Shown: positions 58,602-64,000 of the stretch, piece by piece
Position numbering within the stretch: position 1 is the stretch's first letter
Layout: each line of letters starts with the position of its first letter
Origin: CAIVVT01 sp963838205
GTDB taxonomy: Bacteria; Acidobacteriota; Terriglobia; Bryobacterales; Bryobacteraceae
Direction: 5' to 3'
Assembly (NCBI GenBank): GCA_963838205.1
Contig: CAWIQF010000014.1
Coordinates: 248,001-312,000 of the forward strand
DNA length: 64,000 bases
Notes under the pieces: model-generated
Databases searched by the model: none
What the model was told of the DNA's origin: nothing
The model's input: only the letters and a program-made list of their open reading frames with translations
Position numbers and translations under genes: made by a program

Positions 58602-61600
58602 CTACTGCACGTCCGCGGGCAGCTTGCGTCTTTTGGGCACGACACGATAGCGCCGGGCCATCACAGTTCCGCCCTGGAAGGCGTCGGCGACGACGGCGGC
58701 CTGTTCCTGCTTGTGGCGCGCGCCGCTGCCGGTGGCGGTCGAGGCGGCCTCGGGCCGGCCGGCGTAGCGCAGCGCGCGGCGGGTGGGATCGAGCAGCGGC
58801 TGCATGCGGTCGCGCACGAACAGGAACGCGCCCATGTTGCGCGGCTCCTCCTGGCACCATACGACCTCGGCGGTGGAGGGGTAGCGCCACAGCAGATCCT
58901 CGATCTGGTCGGCGGGCCAGGGATAGATCTGCTCGAGCCGCACCAGGGCGGCGTCCTCGAGGCCCTGCTTGCGCCGCTCGGCCAGCAGTTCATAGTAAAT
59001 CTTGCCGCTGCAGAAAATGACCTTGGTGGCGCGGTCGGGCGCGATCGCGGCGTCGCTCAGCAGCTCGGCGAAATGGCCGTGCGTGAACTCGCGTAACGGG
59101 CTCACCGCCTCGGCGTGGCGCAGCAGGCTCTTGGGAGTGAAGATCACCAGCGGCTTGCGCGTGCCGCGGCGGTCGTTGCCGCCGTACATCTGGCGGCGCA
59201 GCAGGTGGAAATACTGGGCCGGCGTGGTGACGTTCGCCACCTGCAGATTGTCCTCGGCGCTGAGCTGGAGGAAGCGCTCGATGCGCGCCGAACTGTGCTC
59301 CGGGCCCTGGCCTTCGTAGCCGTGCGGCAGCAGCAGCACCAGGCCGCTGGGCTGGCCCCACTTGGCCTCGCAGCACGAGATGAACTGGTCGATCATGATC
59401 TGCGCGCCGTTCGCAAAGTCGCCGAACTGGCCTTCCCACAAGGTGAGCGTCAGCGGGTCGCCGAGCGAGTAGCCGAACTCGAAGCCCATCACGCCGTACT
59501 CGCTGAGGCTCGAGTCGACGACTTCGAAACGCGCCTGGTTGGGCGCGAGGTGCTGCAGGGGCGTGTAAACCGCGCCAGTCGAGTAGTCGTAGTACTCGAG
59601 GTGGCGCTGCGAGAACGTGCCGCGCCCGCTGTCCTGGCCCGAAAGCCGCACGGGCGTGCCCTCGGAAACGAGCGTGGCGAAGGCCAGCGCCTCGGCCGTC
59701 GCCCAGTCGGCCGCGCCGCCCTGCACGACGTCCTTACGCTTCTCGAGGAAGTTCTTCAGCTTGGGATGCAGAGTGAAACTGTCGGGGAAAGTGGTGAGTC
59801 CGTGAATGATGGTCTCCACCAGCGCCGCATCCACGGCCGTGCGCGGGCAGGCGCTGGCGACGGCCTGCTGCTCGTAGTCGCTGACCTCCTGCAGCTCCCA
59901 CTTTTCACCGCGCTCGACGGCCTCTTCGTGAGCCCGGTTGTAGACGTCCTGAACCTGCTGGCGGATGCGCCCGGCCCATTCCTTGGTGATCACGCCCTCG
60001 CGCAGCAGGCGCTCCGCGTAGATGTCGCCGACCGGCTTGCGGCCCTTGATTTTGCGGTACATCAGCGGCTGGGTGTAGCTCGGGTCGTCGCCTTCGTTGT
60101 GGCCGTACTTGCGATAGCAGACCATGTCGATGACGACGTCCTTCTTAAACTGCTGACGGTAGTCGAAGGCGATCTCGATGGCGCGGATGCAGGCCTCGGG
60201 GTCGTCGCCGTTGGCGTGCAGAATGGGCGCCTGGACCATGCGCGCGACGTCGGTGCAATAGGTCGAGGAGCGGCTCTCCTCGGGCGTGGCGGTGAAGCCC
60301 AGCTGGTTATTGATCACCAGGTGCACGGTGCCGCCGGTGGCGAAGCCTTTCAGCAGCGAGAGGTTGAGCGTCTCGGCGACCACGCCCTGGCCGGAGAAGG
60401 CCGCGTCGCCGTGCACGAGCACGGGCAGCACCTTATCGTGCGCGAGGTCGCCCATGCGGGTCTGCTTGGCGCGCACGATGCCTTCTACCACCGGATCGAC
60501 GGCCTCGAGGTGGCTCGGATTCGGTGAGAGCGAGACCTTGATTTCGCGGCCGCCGCAGGTGCGCTGGATGCCGCTCGCGCCGAGATGGTACTTCACGTCG
60601 CCGGAGCCCTGCGTGGTCTCGGGATCGACATTGCCTTCGAACTCGCCGAAGATCTGTGCCGTCGATTTGCCCACCAGGTTCGATAGCACGGTGAGCCGGC
60701 CGCGGTGGGCCATGCCGATCACCATCTCGCGCACCCCCTGGTCGGCGGCGCGCTCCATCAGTTCGTCGAGAACGACCATCGCCGACTCGCCGCCCTCGAG
60801 CGAGAAGCGCTTCTGTCCGACGAAGCGCGTGTGCAGGAAATTCTCGAAGCTCTCGGCCTGCAGCAGCCGCATCAGCACGCGCTGCTTCAGCTCGCCCGAA
60901 AGCGGCCAGAGGTTGGCCAGCGGCTCCATGCGCTCCTGCAGCCAGCGCTTTTCCTCGGGATGCTGGATGTGCATGTACTCGCAACCCAGCCGCCCGCAGT
61001 AGGTCTGGCGCAGCGTGTCGAGGATCACTCTCAGAGTGGCGACTCCGGGGCGTCCGGCCAGCGAGCCGGTAATGAAATCGCGCTCCAGATCCCAGATGGT
61101 CAGGCCATAGGTGGCGGGGTCGAGCTCGGGGTGATACTGCGGCGCGGTGCCCAGCGGGTTGAGGTCGGCGATCAGGTGGCCGCGCACGCGGTAGGCGTTG
61201 ATCAACTGCAGCACCGCGGCCTGCTTGGCGATCTCGTCCAGGCGTTTATCGTCGCGGAAGCCGGGAAACGCGGCACCGCGGTCGCTCTGCCATTTCACGG
61301 GCTGGTAGGGCATGCCGAGTTCGAGGAAGACCTCTTCGTAGAACCCTTCCTGACCCTCGAGCAGCGCCTGCAACCGGCCCAGAAAAGAGCCCGACTCCGC
61401 GCCCTGGATGATGCGGTGGTCGTAGGTGCAGGTCAGGGTCATGATCTTGGCGATGCCGAGCTGCGCGCGCAGAGCGTCGCTCGCACCCTGGAACTCCGGC
61501 GGGTAGTCGATGGAGCCGGTGGCAACGATCGCGCCCTGCCCGGGCATCAGCCGCGGCACGCTGGCCCCGGTACCCACGGTGCCGGGATTGGTCAGCGAAA

Positions 61601-62306
61601 TCGTGGTTCTCTGAAAGTCGTCGGGCCCGAGCTTGCCCGTCCGCGCGCGGGCCACCAGATCGTCGAACGTAGTCAGGAACTGGCCGAAGCCGAGCGCGCC
61701 GGCGTTCTTGATATTGGGCACCATCAGGCCGCGATGGCCGTCCTTGCCGGCGACGTCCACGGCGATGCCGAGGTTGATCTCGCGGCGCACCACGCGATGC
61801 GGCGCGCCGCCGAGCTCGGCGTAGGCGTCGTTGATGCCAGGCAGAGCTTTCAAGGCGCGCACGATGGCCCAGGCCGTGAGATGCGTGTAGCTGACCTTCG
61901 ATTTGCCATGCAGCTCGCGCATCTGGTTCAGCAGACGGCGATTCTCGTCGATCACTTTCACCGCGATGGTGCGCTGCGAAGTGGCCGTCGGCACCGCCAG
62001 GCTGAGGGTCATGTTTTCGGCGACGCGCAGCGGCGCGCCCTTCAGCGGCACAAGCTGATCGGAGGGACTCAATGCGAGGGTGGGCGCCGGCGATGCGGCG
62101 GCAGGCGTTGAAGAAGGGACCACGGCCGGCGGGCGCACGGCGACGGCGGTTTCGAGCGCCGGCTGGCCGTTGGGCTGGTGTGGCGCGGAGTCGAAGACCT
62201 CGCGCCAGCTCTCATCCACGGTGCCGCGGTCATGAACGTATTCTTGATACAGCTCATCTTCCAGCCAGCTATTGAGGCCGGGGCGCTGCTCGGATTGGCT
62301 CGACAT
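58602..62306 (-). CDS. kgd: Multifunctional 2-oxoglutarate metabolism enzyme (fused E2-E1, Kgd)
   Basis: 1234 residues, close to the actinobacterial Kgd. The N-terminal 40 residues (LNSWLEDELYQEYVHDRGTVDESWREVF) form the small E1-type helix. An Ala/Pro linker follows, then an E2 succinyltransferase domain (about 95-330) with NPGTVGTGASVPRLMPGQGAIVATG and the catalytic-His motif TYDHRIIQGAESGSFL. The E1 thiamine-diphosphate domain covers about 400-1234 (VIGMAHRGRLTVLSNLVGK, LVHGDAAFSGQGVVAETLNLS, KYGHNEGDDPSYTQPLMY). No lipoyl domain is present, so a separate E2p is needed for dehydrogenase activity, as in mycobacteria. It is uninterrupted, in contrast to the two genes just upstream of the TA module. 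Confidence 0.94.
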   Translation of the reverse strand: MSSQSEQRPGLNSWLEDELYQEYVHDRGTVDESWREVFDSAPHQPNGQPALETAVAVRPPAVVPSSTPAAASPAPTLALSPSDQLVPLKGAPLRVAENMTLSLAVPTATSQRTIAVKVIDENRRLLNQMRELHGKSKVSYTHLTAWAIVRALKALPGINDAYAELGGAPHRVVRREINLGIAVDVAGKDGHRGLMVPNIKNAGALGFGQFLTTFDDLVARARTGKLGPDDFQRTTISLTNPGTVGTGASVPRLMPGQGAIVATGSIDYPPEFQGASDALRAQLGIAKIMTLTCTYDHRIIQGAESGSFLGRLQALLEGQEGFYEEVFLELGMPYQPVKWQSDRGAAFPGFRDDKRLDEIAKQAAVLQLINAYRVRGHLIADLNPLGTAPQYHPELDPATYGLTIWDLERDFITGSLAGRPGVATLRVILDTLRQTYCGRLGCEYMHIQHPEEKRWLQERMEPLANLWPLSGELKQRVLMRLLQAESFENFLHTRFVGQKRFSLEGGESAMVVLDELMERAADQGVREMVIGMAHRGRLTVLSNLVGKSTAQIFGEFEGNVDPETTQGSGDVKYHLGASGIQRTCGGREIKVSLSPNPSHLEAVDPVVEGIVRAKQTRMGDLAHDKVLPVLVHGDAAFSGQGVVAETLNLSLLKGFATGGTVHLVINNQLGFTATPEESRSSTYCTDVARMVQAPILHANGDDPEACIRAIEIAFDYRQQFKKDVVIDMVCYRKYGHNEGDDPSYTQPLMYRKIKGRKPVGDIYAERLLREGVITKEWAGRIRQQVQDVYNRAHEEAVERGEKWELQEVSDYEQQAVASACPRTAVDAALVETIIHGLTTFPDSFTLHPKLKNFLEKRKDVVQGGAADWATAEALAFATLVSEGTPVRLSGQDSGRGTFSQRHLEYYDYSTGAVYTPLQHLAPNQARFEVVDSSLSEYGVMGFEFGYSLGDPLTLTLWEGQFGDFANGAQIMIDQFISCCEAKWGQPSGLVLLLPHGYEGQGPEHSSARIERFLQLSAEDNLQVANVTTPAQYFHLLRRQMYGGNDRRGTRKPLVIFTPKSLLRHAEAVSPLREFTHGHFAELLSDAAIAPDRATKVIFCSGKIYYELLAERRKQGLEDAALVRLEQIYPWPADQIEDLLWRYPSTAEVVWCQEEPRNMGAFLFVRDRMQPLLDPTRRALRYAGRPEAASTATGSGARHKQEQAAVVADAFQGGTVMARRYRVVPKRRKLPADVQ

Positions 62307-62483
62307 AGTGCGATCTGCTTCGAGAAGTGGGATAAGTCCAGAATTGCCTATAGTGTAACGCGGAACCGGCGCTCCGCCGCCGGTCGAGGCTCCTCATCTT
62401 AATGAGACGGTTGAAGGACGGTTTTCGATGCAAGCCGAGGCCGGCCGGCCGGGCTCGGGCATCGTACAATCTGAAGAACAACC

Positions 62484-63083
62484 GTGAAAATCCTCATCTT
62501 CTCCGACATCCATGACGACGCCGCCGCGCTGAACCGGCTGCTGGACATCGAGGCGGACCTGTACGTCGCCGCCGGAGATCTGACCACGTTCAATCGCGGC
62601 CTGGAGAAGCTGGCGCCGGTGCTCGCACGGCGCGCGGACAAGATGTGGATCCTGCCGGGCAATCACGAGCACGCGCGCGACATCGAAGCCTTCTGCGCGC
62701 GCCACGGATTCCACGCGCTGCATGGAAAGTCGATCCTGCGCGCTGGCTTCCACATCGCCGGGCTGGGCCATTCCAACCCCACGCCGTTCCACACGCCGGG
62801 CGAGGATTCGGAGGAGACCATTGCCGCGAATCTGAGCGTGTTCGCCGGCTTGAAACCGATGCTGCTGATCTGCCACTGCCCACCGCTGAACACGCCTCTG
62901 GACGAAGCCGCGTCGGGCCGCCACTTCGGTTCGCGCGCGGTGGCCGCATTCATCGCCCATCAGCAGCCGGAGTGGTTCATCTGCGGGCACATTCACGAAG
63001 CCGCGGGGCGCGCGGCGCTGTTCGGCACAACGCGGGGCGTGAACGCCGGCAAGCCGGGCTACCTGCTGGAGCTGCCAGGCTGA
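62484..63083 (+). CDS. Calcineurin-like metallophosphoesterase
   Basis: 199 residues from a GTG at 62484. The metal-binding motifs are FSDIHDD at the start, VAAGDLTTFNRG, LPGNHEHARD, LLICHCPPLN and CGHIHEAAG, the full D-x-H, G-D, G-N-H-E and H / G-H-x-H set. It resembles the YfcE/small cytosolic phosphodiesterase group. The substrate is unknown. A TACAAT at 62465-62470 suggests a very short leader. It is divergent from kgd. Confidence 0.88.
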   Translation: MKILIFSDIHDDAAALNRLLDIEADLYVAAGDLTTFNRGLEKLAPVLARRADKMWILPGNHEHARDIEAFCARHGFHALHGKSILRAGFHIAGLGHSNPTPFHTPGEDSEETIAANLSVFAGLKPMLLICHCPPLNTPLDEAASGRHFGSRAVAAFIAHQQPEWFICGHIHEAAGRAALFGTTRGVNAGKPGYLLELPG

Positions 63084-63204
63084 GGCGCAGCGAGCAAGCT
63101 GGGCGCTGAGCAGGCGTTCCGACATAGCTTGGAAACGGCCGGGCGCGCGGCGAGTCTGGCTCCAACGGCGGTTGGCTGCGATAATGGAGTTCGATCACAA
63201 CAGG

Positions 63205-63220
63205 CTGTATTTCAATACAG
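63205..63220. promoter_or_regulatory. Operator-like palindrome before the ABC transporter gene
   Basis: CTGTATT-TC-AATACAG is a perfect dyad with 7-bp arms. It ends 13 bp before the GTG of the ABC ATPase gene. The cognate regulator is not in the window. Confidence 0.55.
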
Positions 63221-63233
63221 TTACGAGGCAGAA

Positions 63234-64000
63234 GTGAGAGAGCCGCTGATTGAAGCCCGGCAGGTGGAGAAGTATTACGGCCAATCTGGCCGCAACCGCA
63301 TCCAGGTGATCGCGCCGCTGGACCTGTGCGTGTATCCGGGGGAGATCCTGGCGCTGCTCGGCCCATCGGGGTCGGGCAAATCGACCCTGCTGCGCATGCT
63401 CACGGGCCTGGCGGGGACGTCGGGCGGACAAGTGCTGTGGCACAACAAGCCGCTCAACGGTCCGTGCGAGAACGTCTCGATCGTGTTCCAAAGCTTCGCG
63501 CTGTTTCCATGGCTGACGGTGCTGGAAAACGTCGAAGCGCCGTTGAAGGCGCGGGGCGTGGAAGCAATCGAGCGCCACAAGCGCAGTCTCAAGATCCTCG
63601 ACACGGTCGGCCTGGACGGGTTCGAATCGGCGTATCCGAAGGAGCTGTCGGGCGGGATGAAACAGCGGGTGGGCTTCGCGCGCGCGCTGGTGGTGGAGCC
63701 GGAAGTGCTGTTCATGGACGAGCCGTTCTCGGCGCTGGACGTGCTGACTGCCGAGAACCTGCGCGGCGAACTATTGGAGCTGTGGGAGGACAAGAAGATC
63801 AACACGCAGTCGGTGTTCATCGTCACCCACAACATCGAGGAGGCGATCCTGCTGGCCGACCGGATCATCGTGCTGGGCAAGAATCCGGCGCGCATCCGGA
63901 CGAATTTCAAGGTCGAGCTGCCGCGGCCGCGGGACCGCCGCTCGCCGTCCTTCACGATTCTGGTGGACTACGTCTACAAGATCCTGACCAAGCCCGATAC
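63234..64000 (+). CDS. ABC transporter ATPase, nitrate/sulfonate/bicarbonate type, partial
   Basis: The frame opens at a GTG (63234) with GAGG 5 bp upstream and is open for 255 codons to the window end. The Walker A is GPSGSGKST (about residue 45), the Q loop VFQSFALFPWLTVLENV, the signature LSGGMKQRVGFARAL, Walker B VLFMDEPFSALD and the switch THNIEE. The body and the PRPRDRRSPSF region match the SsuB/TauB/NrtD group, in which an AAA-associated domain often follows. The C-terminus, and the permease and binding protein if adjacent, lie beyond the window. Confidence 0.9.
   Translation, partial: MREPLIEARQVEKYYGQSGRNRIQVIAPLDLCVYPGEILALLGPSGSGKSTLLRMLTGLAGTSGGQVLWHNKPLNGPCENVSIVFQSFALFPWLTVLENVEAPLKARGVEAIERHKRSLKILDTVGLDGFESAYPKELSGGMKQRVGFARALVVEPEVLFMDEPFSALDVLTAENLRGELLELWEDKKINTQSVFIVTHNIEEAILLADRIIVLGKNPARIRTNFKVELPRPRDRRSPSFTILVDYVYKILTKPD

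Noticed and set aside
1..64000. CRISPR array or cas genes
   Set aside because: No regularly spaced direct repeats and no Cas-like proteins were seen. The three R repeats are about 850 bp apart with genes between.

Overview
The window reads as one chromosome segment of a GC-rich heterotrophic bacterium, most likely an Acidobacteriota member of the Solibacter/Bryobacter type. This placement is inferred from the gene mix (CRTAC1 and DUF4091 secreted proteins, Tat-exported Gfo/Idh oxidoreductases, a tricorn protease, a fused E2-E1 Kgd, a Qrc-like redox operon), not from a marker-gene search. There are no rRNA genes and no CRISPR array. The RNA genes are one tRNA-Gly(TCC) and a complete tmRNA.

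Layout. 1-7.2 kb: secreted sugar-related proteins (CRTAC1, DUF4091 lipoprotein), a SIS sugar isomerase coupled to a FucP-like permease, a DUF3467 protein and a membrane-fused spermidine-synthase-like protein. 7.3-10.8 kb: a BON protein, a nested inverted-repeat element, an orphan fliD with a small downstream helical gene and a near-perfect sigma-28 promoter, and a RidA-like protein lacking the catalytic Arg. 11-19.5 kb: rfbC, a Tat Gfo/Idh protein, an APC permease, a CheB-CheR-PAS hybrid and a frameshifted PAS histidine kinase/receiver.

19.6-26.3 kb: the most interesting locus. It is a tightly coupled minus-strand operon with the gene order of the sulfate-reducer menaquinone reductase Qrc (pentahaem cytochrome c, molybdopterin-like protein, 4Fe-4S protein, NrfD-like membrane protein), bracketed by two GcvH-fold proteins. 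Both of these have Cys-rich N-termini and lack the lipoylated Lys. 26.7-33.2 kb: GIY-YIG nuclease, tmRNA, clpS, a fused PyrD-PyrK dihydroorotate dehydrogenase and a tricorn protease. 33.3-38.8 kb: a full iscR-S-U-A-hscB-hscA-iscX operon without a ferredoxin gene, with a readable promoter and IscR-like site. 39-43.5 kb: a sugar-1-phosphate transferase, tRNA-Gly, a roughly 1 kb gene-poor stretch and an IS1380-family element flanked by short repeats.

43.5-51 kb is a uronate/polysaccharide locus (esterase, tagaturonate epimerase UxaE, TIM-barrel epimerase, beta-helix lipoprotein, Gfo/Idh plus RidA). It may connect metabolically to the kdgK and gnd genes at 55.2-57.8 kb. 51.1-53.2 kb holds a NYN-LOTUS protein and a PduO-type adenosyltransferase. 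53.2-58.6 kb is an accessory patch with three copies of a dispersed palindromic repeat, a HigBA-type and a HicAB toxin-antitoxin module (each with a palindrome just upstream of its GTG start), and gnd and kdgK carrying ten single-base indels between them. The window ends with kgd, a metallophosphoesterase and the start of a NrtD/SsuB-type ABC transporter.
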